Below, piece after piece: positions 17,621 through 25,659 of a DNA stretch of 64,000 bases. A model generated the notes under the pieces. The model did no database searches and had not been told where the DNA came from. It worked only from the letters and a program-made list of their open reading frames with translations. Source of the stretch: Alphaproteobacteria bacterium (lineage in GTDB: Bacteria > Pseudomonadota > Alphaproteobacteria > Oceanibaculales > Oceanibaculaceae); the NCBI GenBank assembly GCA_018823745.1, contig JAHJHR010000007.1, positions 62,001 through 126,000 of the forward strand, in the 5' to 3' direction. The position numbers were made by a program, and so were the translations under genes. Numbering within the stretch: position 1 is the stretch's first letter; each line of letters starts with the position of its first letter.

Positions 17621-18052
17621 ATGGCCCGGCTTTATAAGCGCGAACAATTCAGTTACCCGCACCTCATCGCCCGCTGGCTGGCTGCGATGTTTCTCGTCTT
17701 CGCGACCTATAATCCCAGCGGACATTCCTATTTCCATTGGGTCATGGACATGGAATCGGGGCGCTGGTCGATCAAGATTCTGGTCGGGCTCTGCCTCATC
17801 GTGCTGCATCTGACCTTCGCCTATGCGACAGCGCGCGCCATTGGCGCAGTCGGTGTATTGGCGACGACCACCCTGTTCAGCTCTGCCGTCTGGGCGCTGG
17901 TCGATCTGGGCTATCTGAGCGATCTGGGGCTGTGGGGCTGGGTGACCGTCATCCTGTCGCTGCTGGCAACCTTGCTGGCCATTGGCGTTTCCTGGTCCTA
18001 CATCCGCAACCGACTGTCTGGACAGGTCGATTCCAACGACATCACGCTGTGA
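17621..18052 (+). CDS. DUF6524-like four-TM protein (copy 1)
   Basis: 143 residues with four TM helices. After an N-terminal basic region and a first helix comes the striking motif LVFATYNPSGHSYFHW. The protein ends in YIRNRLSGQ. A second protein with the same motif (LATYNPLGYSVYHW) and the same end (TRLSGQ) is at 26962. I associate this motif with DUF6524, an uncharacterised family. Its start lies six bases after the MlaA stop, so the two are likely translated from one message. Function unknown. Confidence 0.7.
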   Translation: MARLYKREQFSYPHLIARWLAAMFLVFATYNPSGHSYFHWVMDMESGRWSIKILVGLCLIVLHLTFAYATARAIGAVGVLATTTLFSSAVWALVDLGYLSDLGLWGWVTVILSLLATLLAIGVSWSYIRNRLSGQVDSNDITL

Positions 18053-18191
18053 CGGTGAGACGGAATAGCTAGATGACTGATTCTTTAGGTAAAAGCCTGA
18101 ACGTAAAGTGGGTATAATAAACGCTGCACTATGATGGCAGCACCCGGGCGCGCGATTGCCTGGACGGTGTTTTCAAAAAGGAAAGCAGCAG

Positions 18192-19058
18192 ATGGCCTCC
18201 CCTCCCCGGAACGGTGGCAGATCCGCGCGCAATGCGGGCCTGCCGGATGTGAATATCGACGAGGATCTCGCCACGGGCGAGCCCCTGTCCCAGGCACGAG
18301 AAACGCCGCAACCGCAGGAAAAGACCCCCATGGGAACCGAAAGCGCAACGACAGCCCCGGCAACGCCGCTGGCCGCCACGCGGACGAAGCAGCGGCTGAC
18401 GATGCTGGGCGGTGCGGGCATTGCGCTGGCGCTGCTGGCTCTCGTTATCGCCATCACCGTTCCTCTGTGGGGAAACCGGCTGGTCGTCAATGACAGCCAG
18501 ACCAGCCGAACCACAACCCTGGCGCTGGCCCAGCTCGAGCGGGCCATTGGCAGCGGCAACAGCTTCACCGACGAGCTGATCCTGGCCCGCAGCATCATCC
18601 CTGTATTCGGCGATGCGCTGGACCAGACACTGGACAATCTCGCCCCTTATGCCCTCACCGGCATGCCCACGATTCCGATCTTGCGCGCGAAACTCGACGA
18701 GCGGTCCAATCAGATGATTGCCGGCATGATCACGCCGGAATCCTCACAGAAATGGCTGACATGGACGGCCAACAAGATCGCCGCAGCGATCCGGCTGGAA
18801 CCGATGACGGAAAGAATCGTCCCGGACGATGTCTCGCGCGAACTGAGCACCCTGCGCCGGATCGATATTGCCGTGCAGACCGGCCAGGTCGAGCGGGCCA
18901 TCACCCTGATCGACACGCTGCCCCTGCCCCTTCGGCCGATGCTGGGTGGCTGGAAAACCGACGCAGAGCGCCATGTGATCATCGCCACCTATGTCAGCCA
19001 GCTGATGCCGCTGGCGAAGGTGCGGGCCGATGAAGGACCGTATTTCCTGTGGCGTTGA
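18192..19058 (+). CDS. Mitofilin/Mic60-like membrane protein (copy 2)
   Basis: 288 residues: a disordered acidic N-terminus (1-65), one TM helix (about 71-93), then a helical domain. The C-terminal domain shares with copies 1 and 3 the ordered motifs LAQLERAIGSGNSFTDEL, LAPYALTGMPTIPILRAKL and IAVQTGQVERAITLIDTLPL followed by a Trp-containing helix and ER. It lacks a long coiled coil, so it is the shortest of the three. ATG 18192 is chosen over TTG 18156 because GGAAAGCAG precedes it and the sequence before it is not protein-like. It is followed at 45 bases by a membrane protein gene. Confidence 0.65.
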   Translation: MASPPRNGGRSARNAGLPDVNIDEDLATGEPLSQARETPQPQEKTPMGTESATTAPATPLAATRTKQRLTMLGGAGIALALLALVIAITVPLWGNRLVVNDSQTSRTTTLALAQLERAIGSGNSFTDELILARSIIPVFGDALDQTLDNLAPYALTGMPTIPILRAKLDERSNQMIAGMITPESSQKWLTWTANKIAAAIRLEPMTERIVPDDVSRELSTLRRIDIAVQTGQVERAITLIDTLPLPLRPMLGGWKTDAERHVIIATYVSQLMPLAKVRADEGPYFLWR

Positions 19059-19102
19059 CCGCTCGGTCCTGTTGGCGGGATTTCCGGCCGAAAGGCGCTT
19101 GA

Positions 19103-19696
19103 ATGGATGTGCTGGTCGACGCTCTTCGGCTTGTCAGCCTCTTCGTAATCCCTGCGCTCGTTTACCATTTTGTCTCCGGCATCGAGCACTGGATCGAGAA
19201 TAAGGAATTCCGCGCGATCCCGGCCCTGACCATCCTGCCGAAGCTCGCCGGCAGCCTGCTGGCCATCGGGCTGCTCTATACCAATCTGGGGCTGGCGTAT
19301 TTCGATCTGGAAATCCTGTTCACCGAGAACAGCCCCTGGAACCTGGGCTATGAGTATTTCCTGACTGAACGGGGCAATCTGTTCGCCTACAGCTTCCAGC
19401 CCTTCGTGCTGGCGCTGACACCAGGACCGGCGGACGGCGCCTTGCTGGGCCGGCCGATCTTTCTTGGCGTGCTGGCCTATCTGCTGCTGATGGCGCTGTG
19501 CAGCGCTATCAGCTTCTGGCTGTGGAGCTTTGTGAATGCGGTACGCGCCGTCATCTGCTGCGGCATCATCGCGCTGCTGACAGCCTGGATGACGATCTAC
19601 TTCGTCGCCCTGCTCTTCTGGTCGCTTTATGTTTTGAATTTCTGGGTATTGGCGATTATCGCCCTGTTCTACCAGTACCGCCGCCAGCGCGCGTAA
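19103..19696 (+). CDS. Four-to-five-TM inner-membrane protein of unknown function
   Basis: 197 residues with about five hydrophobic helices (near 8-28, 45-65, 110-130, 135-160, 165-190). An extracytoplasmic stretch contains aromatic and acidic residues (ENSPWNLGYEYFLTERGNLF). It ends with a basic tail (YQYRRQRA). No family is recognised. It is the last gene of the plus-strand run from 15069 and converges on the third mitofilin-like gene. Confidence 0.6.
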   Translation: MDVLVDALRLVSLFVIPALVYHFVSGIEHWIENKEFRAIPALTILPKLAGSLLAIGLLYTNLGLAYFDLEILFTENSPWNLGYEYFLTERGNLFAYSFQPFVLALTPGPADGALLGRPIFLGVLAYLLLMALCSAISFWLWSFVNAVRAVICCGIIALLTAWMTIYFVALLFWSLYVLNFWVLAIIALFYQYRRQRA

Positions 19697-19727
19697 GCAC
19701 ACTGGCGGCCTGGCCGTCGGTTTGCCG

Positions 19728-21374
19728 CTACTTGCTGGCCAACTCCATACCCAGAGCGGCAAGCCCCGTGCTTTGCGTATCCAGCACACGCCGGGCCTGG
19801 GCCTCGACCAGCCAGCGCTGGGCGACCATGGCAGGCTGGCCTTCCAGCCGCCCGATCGCCTCGATGGCGAGATCGAGATCGTCCTCGGACAAGGCACGGC
19901 TGGCCGTGTTCACCAGCTGGCGTGTCGGATCACCGCCGCCGCTGGCGACAACCGTCTCCGCCGCGATCATACCGCCAACCCAGCTGCGCATCCGGTCCAG
20001 CCAGGGGCGGGCATCGTTCGAGACAGCCAGCAGCTTCGGCGCGACGATGGCGCTGAAACTGTCCCGCAGCTCGGCCCGTGTGGCGACGCCGCTATCGGCA
20101 TAGACCGCCAGCGGCTCCAGCAGCGCGCCGATACGTTGCGACAGCGCCTCATCCTGAGAGATGTTGCGTACATAGGCGATCTCGCGGCTGAACACGGCAT
20201 GGGTTTCCAGCACATCGGTCAGATGGAACATGGCCTGCGACAGGCGGACATTCTCGATGGCCGATTTCCAGCCGCCGATAACCTCCTCAAGCGCCGACAT
20301 CTTCCCGACGGCTTCCATCACCGAAGCGTCAGCCGCCTTGGCCTGTGTCTCAAGACCGTCCAGCCGGGTTGCCAGCGCGGCAACCTCCGAGGCGATGGCC
20401 TCCGCCTTCGCGGACGCGTCGGCATCGGCCTGACGCAAGGGTTCGACCGTTTCCGTCAGCGCGGCGATGGCAGCCTTGGTTTCCGCGACCTGCGCATCGC
20501 CCTGGTCAAGCCGCTGGAGCAGTGCCTGCACTTCGCCGCCCAAGGGTTCCACGCCCGTCAGCCCTTCAGACAGGGCTGCAACATCCTCGGCAGTCTGCTG
20601 TTGAAGGGCAATGACGGCAGCAAAATCAACGGCCAGCGCATCAATCCGCCCGGACACGGCATCGCGCCAGGCCTGCTGCTCAGCCGGCGTGGCTTCTGCC
20701 GAGACGCCGGGCAGGCCAGCGCCGGCGACCGGCGCCGTGCCGCTCGCAGCACCCGAGCCGAAGATCGCATCGAGCCGGGCCATGCGCTCCGCCGCGCTGG
20801 ATGACGTCGCCTCTTCCGCATCGAGACGCTTTGCCAGTTCGCCCGTCTGCCTGTCCATAAGAGCGAGTTGCTCGCGCAGCCTGTCCATTTCGGATTTCTG
20901 GCCGAGAACAAAAGCGACCGGCTCGATATGGCCATAGTGCGCCTGCAGCCAGGGCTGAACGCTCGGCAAGAGCAGGGTAAACACGGCGACGGCAAGCGCC
21001 AGCAGGGCGACCAGCGTTGCGAACCACCCACCCCCGCGCTTCACGATGACCTTTTCGACCACCGGCGGCGAACCGGCGAGCCGCTCGTCATCACTCCCCC
21101 GGGTATCGCTCCTTAAGTCGGGGCTGCGTAAATCAGGGCGGGCGCGCGGCTCTTCACCCGGCATCTCAGACGACGGGGAGGCCGAAGGCGTCTCCTGCGG
21201 CGGCGACTGGTCAACATTCGGTTGGGTGGCGCTGGCATCCTGCCCGGCAGTCTGCTCGCCAGTCTGCTCGCCACTCTGCTCTGGGGCCGGCGCATCAACG
21301 CCCGGCAAAGAAGATGACATCCCCTTGCGCTGCCGCTTCTTGGACGGCCCCTGCCCTTCGCCCTGATCAGTCAT
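19728..21374 (-). CDS. Mitofilin/Mic60-like coiled-coil membrane protein (copy 3)
   Basis: 548 residues, the most canonical Mic60 architecture of the three. It has a long disordered acidic/Pro-rich N-terminus (1-105), a TM helix (about 117-136, WFATLVALLALAVAVFTLLL), an extended coiled coil (about 150-375, many Ala/Glu/Leu heptads), and a C-terminal domain (about 385-545). That domain has motifs aligned to the other copies: LEPLAVYADSGVATRAELRD, ALSEDDLDLAIEAIGRLEGQ and RWLVEAQARR. In Mic60 this C-terminal domain contacts other envelope proteins and the coiled coil spans the periplasm. It is upstream of the ParA-like gene on the same strand order (ParA first). Confidence 0.72.
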   Translation of the reverse strand: MTDQGEGQGPSKKRQRKGMSSSLPGVDAPAPEQSGEQTGEQTAGQDASATQPNVDQSPPQETPSASPSSEMPGEEPRARPDLRSPDLRSDTRGSDDERLAGSPPVVEKVIVKRGGGWFATLVALLALAVAVFTLLLPSVQPWLQAHYGHIEPVAFVLGQKSEMDRLREQLALMDRQTGELAKRLDAEEATSSSAAERMARLDAIFGSGAASGTAPVAGAGLPGVSAEATPAEQQAWRDAVSGRIDALAVDFAAVIALQQQTAEDVAALSEGLTGVEPLGGEVQALLQRLDQGDAQVAETKAAIAALTETVEPLRQADADASAKAEAIASEVAALATRLDGLETQAKAADASVMEAVGKMSALEEVIGGWKSAIENVRLSQAMFHLTDVLETHAVFSREIAYVRNISQDEALSQRIGALLEPLAVYADSGVATRAELRDSFSAIVAPKLLAVSNDARPWLDRMRSWVGGMIAAETVVASGGGDPTRQLVNTASRALSEDDLDLAIEAIGRLEGQPAMVAQRWLVEAQARRVLDTQSTGLAALGMELASK

Positions 21375-21399
21375 TACTCACTCGCCCCAATTTTAAGTG

Positions 21400-22080
21400 T
21401 CAATTCTTGCCACGCCAAAGCAACGGTTCCAGTTCCTCCGCAACCGCCTTGATATCTTCAGATGCAGGGCCTTTCGGCGCCAGCGTCACCGGTGAACTGC
21501 CGAAAAAGCTGGCCTCCTGGAAGGCCACGCGATCATTGAAACGCGCCATCAGCGGCGGCACGCCCATCACCTTCAGCTGCTCGCGCGAATGCTCGGCGAC
21601 TTGCGAGCGCTTCACCCGGCACAGAATTGAGCGAATGGCGATCGTCCGCCGGGTCATCTGCGAGGTGCTGTCGACGAGGCGCTTCATCTTCGCCGCTTCA
21701 AAGATGTTTGCCTCGTCCGTCATCGCCGGGATCAACACCAGATCGGCAACGCCCAGGGCGAAGATCATCGCCTGGTTACTGAAGCCGGCGCAATCGACCA
21801 GCACCACGTCATGCGCGGCCGACAATTCGTCAATCGCCGGGATGATCGCATGCTCGTCGGTTTCGCTGCGCAAGGTCAGGTTGGCCAGCTCGCCACCCTT
21901 TTTGTGCCAACGCGCCAGTGTCTGGTTTGGATCGGTATCCAACAATCCGACCTGACGGCCGGTCGCTGCCCAATAACTGCCCAGACAGGACACGCAGGTG
22001 GTCTTGCCCGCGCCGCCCTTGGCTGTCGCGGTCACGATCACCCTGCCCTTTTGACGGGCAGCCTTCCCCTCGCCCCGCAT
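21400..22080 (-). CDS. Orphan ParA/MinD-type ATPase
   Basis: 226 residues. It has a deviant Walker A motif VTATAKGGAGKTT near residue 17 with the signature Lys, a switch I region DTDPNQTL and a Walker B/switch II region VVLVDCAGF. There is no parB, minE or plasmid replication gene nearby, so it is not a chromosome-partition locus. Orphan ParA proteins (such as those positioning carboxysomes, chemoreceptors or polyhydroxybutyrate granules) move a cargo over the nucleoid or membrane. The gene is 25 bases upstream of the third mitofilin-like gene and faces the same way, suggesting a role in placing that envelope complex. MinD-type C-terminal amphipathic helix is not evident. Confidence 0.85.
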   Translation of the reverse strand: MRGEGKAARQKGRVIVTATAKGGAGKTTCVSCLGSYWAATGRQVGLLDTDPNQTLARWHKKGGELANLTLRSETDEHAIIPAIDELSAAHDVVLVDCAGFSNQAMIFALGVADLVLIPAMTDEANIFEAAKMKRLVDSTSQMTRRTIAIRSILCRVKRSQVAEHSREQLKVMGVPPLMARFNDRVAFQEASFFGSSPVTLAPKGPASEDIKAVAEELEPLLWRGKN

Positions 22081-22172
22081 CTTCGGCCCTTCCCGTTTTA
22101 TCGCTTGCCGGCCCCATCCCCTGCCGGCCGGAAGTCAGCCACGCGCACAGCGCCAGGCCATCGCCCCCGTGC

Positions 22173-22556
22173 TTACTGCGAGACCGTCCCCAGCCAGCGC
22201 GCCGTGACCGCCGGGTTTTGCGGCGCATGTTCCATGGCGAAGCTGCCCGGCACACGCAATTGCAGCGTCCGGCGCGATTTTTCTTCCTGATATTCCTGAT
22301 ACCACCAGTAGCCCAGCACGCCGCCGGCTACCGCCGATATCGCATGCGGAACGCCGAACACGCTGTTGAACAGCACGGAGCCGCCCACCGCGCCCAGCCC
22401 CAGGGCCACCAGAGCCCCTGGCGACAGGTCGATCTCGCGGTCGTCCACTTCCACTTTTGGCAGGGAATCCGGCAGGGCCTGAACCGGGGACGCAGACCAG
22501 GCCGCAGCCAGGGGCGCCGTTGTCAGCAACGCAGCCAGTGCAAGAGCTTTCACCAT
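22173..22556 (-). CDS. Small exported glycine-zipper-like protein
   Basis: 127 residues. A signal peptide (ALALAALLTTAPLAAAWSA) is followed by an acidic strand region (KVEVDDREIDL), then a glycine-rich TM hairpin (LVALGLGAVGGSVLFNSVFG and ISAVAGGVLGYWWYQEYQ) and a short soluble tail. Such Gly-zipper hairpins oligomerise in membranes. No named family is recognised. It lies between the ParA-like and Na/Pi genes on the same strand. Confidence 0.6.
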   Translation of the reverse strand: MVKALALAALLTTAPLAAAWSASPVQALPDSLPKVEVDDREIDLSPGALVALGLGAVGGSVLFNSVFGVPHAISAVAGGVLGYWWYQEYQEEKSRRTLQLRVPGSFAMEHAPQNPAVTARWLGTVSQ

Positions 22557-22690
22557 TTCAGCATCTCCCTTTTACCGTGTGGTTAACTTCTGATTATAAT
22601 CGACCCATCTCAAGCAAAAGTCTCTGTTTACATGAGCCTATGGGTCAAAAATATTGTTCAGGACAGTCTAATGGACTCGCGAGGCCGAAA

Positions 22691-24328
22691 TCAAATGGCA
22701 TGAGCATCCGGCATTTTCTCAGGTGAGTCCGCTTCTCCTTGTCCCGTCAGGATAACCATGCGGCGGACCAGCCAGATAATGCGCTCATACAGGGTGGTCG
22801 CGGTGAACAATGCATCCTGCAACAACGGTGAAATCGGCGTCGGGCTGCGCAGCAGCGAACGCCGGATTCCCTCCATCATTTCAGATTTATCGCTCGTCAT
22901 CAGCATCAGGGCGCTGCGGTCATACTCATCACCGGACAGGGCTGACGGCAGCAGCGTCAGCGTCAGGTGCAGTGCCTCCACCAGATTGCCGATCATCTCG
23001 TGATCGGGCTGGGATGCCCGTGATCCCCGGATATGGGTGGCGAACTGGAACACATTGTCCTGCAATGCCCGGACAAGTTCCTGCCGGTTCTGCAGCAGCA
23101 CCACGCCTTCCACCATATCAGGCGGCAGGCCCGCCTCGACGAAGCCGCGCAGAAGGATGCTGAGTTCCTGCATCACCGCCGCATTGGCGTCGCGCAGCGG
23201 CTCCGCGGGCAGGTCGGGCAGGTGCTCGTCTTTTTCGTCGCGCAGGCGGGACAGATAGGCCGGCAGCATCTCGACCTGCCAATCCTGTTCCCGCGATGCC
23301 AGATCCATGCCGGTCGCCGGTTCCTTGAGGCACTCATCGGAGATGAAGCGCGGGCGCGACAGGGTTTCATGCGCCGTCGCCGGGGCAAGCCTGGCCAGTA
23401 GCCGCAGCAATTGCGCCTCAAACGGCAGGAGAACGAGATAGGCAGCAATCTGCAACAGCAGATAGAGGACGGCGATCTGGGTCGCCGCCTTGTCCGAGAA
23501 CAGTGCCAGAAGATGCAGACCGGGCTGGTAGTCGAACAGATAATCCGAGGCGAAGACGGGCAGCAGGGCAACGACGCCGGCAATCTTCAGTATGCCCTGG
23601 TAATAGGCCGCCTGCCGGCTAGTGCCCTGAATGGCCGACCCCATAAAGGCGATATTGATGCAGGAGGCCAGATTGGCCCCCAGGACGATCATGATGGTCT
23701 GGTCAAGGGTCAGCAGCCCTGACGCGACCAGGGCAACCGCAACCGTAGCCACCGTCTTCGCGGTCTGTACGATGGGGGTCAGAAGCGCCCCGGTCAGGAA
23801 CGCCAGCACGGGTGCGCCGGCGAGGCCCAGCAGCACCTCGGCAACCCAGGGATAGTCGCGCAGGTAAGACGACCCATCCTTGATCAGCGACAGCCCCAGC
23901 ATCAGCAGCGCCACGCCCAGCAACGCCGACACCATGTGGCGGTAGCGCGCCTTCTTGTCGAGATTGAGGAAATAACACAGCCCGACGACGCCGATCAGCA
24001 GCATCACCGCATTGCTGGTGTTAATCGTCGCGATAAACACCAGAACGGAGGTGCCGATATTCGCCCAGGCGATAATCGGCAGGCCCTGGCGTATCGTCAT
24101 CGTGCCGCTGGAGATCAATCCTGTGACGATGAAGGTGATGGCGTTGGTGCTTTGCGTCAGCGCCCCGCCCAGCGCGCCGATGGACGCCGATTTCAGCGGG
24201 TTGGAGGTGGCGGCACGCAGATAGCTGCGCAACCGCAGGCCGGCCATCTGGGAGAAGGCGGCGGAAACCAGCTTCACGCCGACGAAGAACAGGCCAAGCC
24301 CGGCAAAAATCAACAGCGCCGCATGCAT
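22691..24328 (-). CDS. Na/phosphate cotransporter (NptA/PhoU-fused type)
   Basis: 545 residues. The N-terminal 300 hold two inverted Na/Pi-cotransporter repeats, each with a QS-type substrate motif: GALGGALTQSTNAITFIVTG near residue 55 and VLGANLASCINIAFMG near residue 215. The second repeat lacks the usual QSSSA/QTSTA-like Gln-Ser, reading ANLASC. The C-terminal 150 residues are a PhoU-like helical domain. The family imports or balances phosphate using sodium. It stands next to two proteins with PstS-like features, but without PstCAB. Start ATG 24328 precedes a clean TM helix. Confidence 0.88.
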   Translation of the reverse strand: MHAALLIFAGLGLFFVGVKLVSAAFSQMAGLRLRSYLRAATSNPLKSASIGALGGALTQSTNAITFIVTGLISSGTMTIRQGLPIIAWANIGTSVLVFIATINTSNAVMLLIGVVGLCYFLNLDKKARYRHMVSALLGVALLMLGLSLIKDGSSYLRDYPWVAEVLLGLAGAPVLAFLTGALLTPIVQTAKTVATVAVALVASGLLTLDQTIMIVLGANLASCINIAFMGSAIQGTSRQAAYYQGILKIAGVVALLPVFASDYLFDYQPGLHLLALFSDKAATQIAVLYLLLQIAAYLVLLPFEAQLLRLLARLAPATAHETLSRPRFISDECLKEPATGMDLASREQDWQVEMLPAYLSRLRDEKDEHLPDLPAEPLRDANAAVMQELSILLRGFVEAGLPPDMVEGVVLLQNRQELVRALQDNVFQFATHIRGSRASQPDHEMIGNLVEALHLTLTLLPSALSGDEYDRSALMLMTSDKSEMMEGIRRSLLRSPTPISPLLQDALFTATTLYERIIWLVRRMVILTGQGEADSPEKMPDAHAI

Positions 24329-24425
24329 TACGAGGCCGCTCCCCCGATGGTCCCGACGCTGCGAGGAAAGACCGGCTGGCCATCACGGCCCATACCTGGC
24401 CGCGACCGGACCAGCCGGCGAAGGA

Positions 24426-25628
24426 TCACTTGGTGCTGGCCGTGGCGTTGGATTCCGCCGGGGCGTTGCTGGAGGGCAGCAGCCGCTGCAACAGCAGGGC
24501 GACCGCCGTAACGAACAGCAGGGCGGCACCCGCCAGCACCAGCCAGGATTGGGTGACATAGGCCAGACAGGCCCAGACCGCCCCACTGGCTGCGAACATC
24601 GCAAAAGTGACAGGCGTGATGGTGGCAACGCGATCGTCGATCAGTCGGCGCACCAGCTCGATCATCAGGCCGATAACGATCAGCAGCATGGCGCCGCCGA
24701 ACAGCCACTGGCCGAGATCCATGCCGAAGAACTCGCGGCTGATCCATTCCCCGGCAGTACCGGCGGGGGTCAGAGCGTCGGTACCAGACATGCCGGCCTT
24801 CGATGCACCGGTCTTCGATGCACCGGCCATCGATGTGCCGGCCAGCGATGAGCCAGCCGTCGATCCGCCACTGGCCGAGGCCATGATCAAGCCGCCATTC
24901 CGAGGCTGGGTCGGCGCAGCCAGTTTCACGCTGGTTTCGATCGGCGTGCCCTTGTGGACTCCGCCCGCAAGGTTACGAACATTGCGATCGACGCGCTGGA
25001 TGGCGCGCATCAGGGCGCTGGCTTCGTCGCCAAGCGGCGCAACGACAGGAGCAACGCTGAACTGGACCGCCGGCAACGGCAGAAGTGTCACGTGCAATTC
25101 CGAGACATTGTAGGTACCGCCGCTATTGATCGTCAGCACCGTCTCGACGATGGCGCGTTTGATGCGGGTGGCAAGACCCGGATGCAGGAAGCGGGAACGT
25201 TCCAGCTCCGACTCCAGATACTCCAGATCGGCTTCGGAGAGCTGGCGAATCATGCCGAAAGCGAAGGTGACGCCTGGGATCAGGCCAACCTCCGTATCGA
25301 TTTCCTTCAGCTTGTAGCCGGCCGTATCCAGCAGCTTGACCAGTTCGTCCTGATCCTTGCTGGACATGGTGTCGGCAATATCCGACGGCGATGGCGGCGT
25401 CACGGACGAGAAACCGCTGCTGACCATGCCCCAGGTCCAGGAGGCCATGCCGGTGACGACATTATAGAGCGCCGTGGTGTAGCCGGGCTGGTCCTGAATC
25501 AGGTCTGTCGGCCGGGTGGAGTCGATAACCACCACCTGCTGCGCTGTCGCAGGCGCGGGCATCGGCAGGGCAAGTACGGTGGAAAGCAGGGCAATCGCCG
25601 CGAGCTTTGAAAGGGAGGATGCCGACAT
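24426..25628 (-). CDS. Exported membrane protein with a domain shared with the PstS-like protein at 28814
   Basis: 400 residues. A signal peptide (AAIALLSTVLALPMPAPATA) leads into a helical domain (about 85-210) with LLDTAGYKLKEIDTEVGLIP, LSEADLEYLESELERSR, IKRAIVETVL and ELHVTLLPLPAVQFSVAPV. The same series occurs at the C-terminus of the protein at 28814 (LLELAGFDLIRIEREGRFLP and so on). A low-complexity Ala/Gly/Ser linker encoded by 15-base repeats follows (about 250-285), then three TM helices (about 305-390). GAGGT lies eight bases before ATG 25628, favouring that start over 25643. It is upstream-adjacent to the separate PstS-like gene. Confidence 0.7.
   Translation of the reverse strand: MSASSLSKLAAIALLSTVLALPMPAPATAQQVVVIDSTRPTDLIQDQPGYTTALYNVVTGMASWTWGMVSSGFSSVTPPSPSDIADTMSSKDQDELVKLLDTAGYKLKEIDTEVGLIPGVTFAFGMIRQLSEADLEYLESELERSRFLHPGLATRIKRAIVETVLTINSGGTYNVSELHVTLLPLPAVQFSVAPVVAPLGDEASALMRAIQRVDRNVRNLAGGVHKGTPIETSVKLAAPTQPRNGGLIMASASGGSTAGSSLAGTSMAGASKTGASKAGMSGTDALTPAGTAGEWISREFFGMDLGQWLFGGAMLLIVIGLMIELVRRLIDDRVATITPVTFAMFAASGAVWACLAYVTQSWLVLAGAALLFVTAVALLLQRLLPSSNAPAESNATASTK
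24793..24867 (+). repeat. Five tandem 15-base repeats inside a coding region
   Basis: Five imperfect copies with period 15 (CCGGCCTTCGATGCA and variants), in frame within the minus-strand gene at 24426. They encode an Ala-Gly-x-Ser-type pentapeptide linker between the helical domain and the TM helices. Likely to vary in copy number by slippage. Confidence 0.85.
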
Positions 25629-25659
25629 GGGAATGTACCTCATAGGTCAGAAGCCCGGA

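Noticed and set aside
19722-20804. Plus-strand frame antisense to the third mitofilin-like gene
   Set aside because: No coding pattern; the minus-strand protein has TM, coiled-coil and domain structure.
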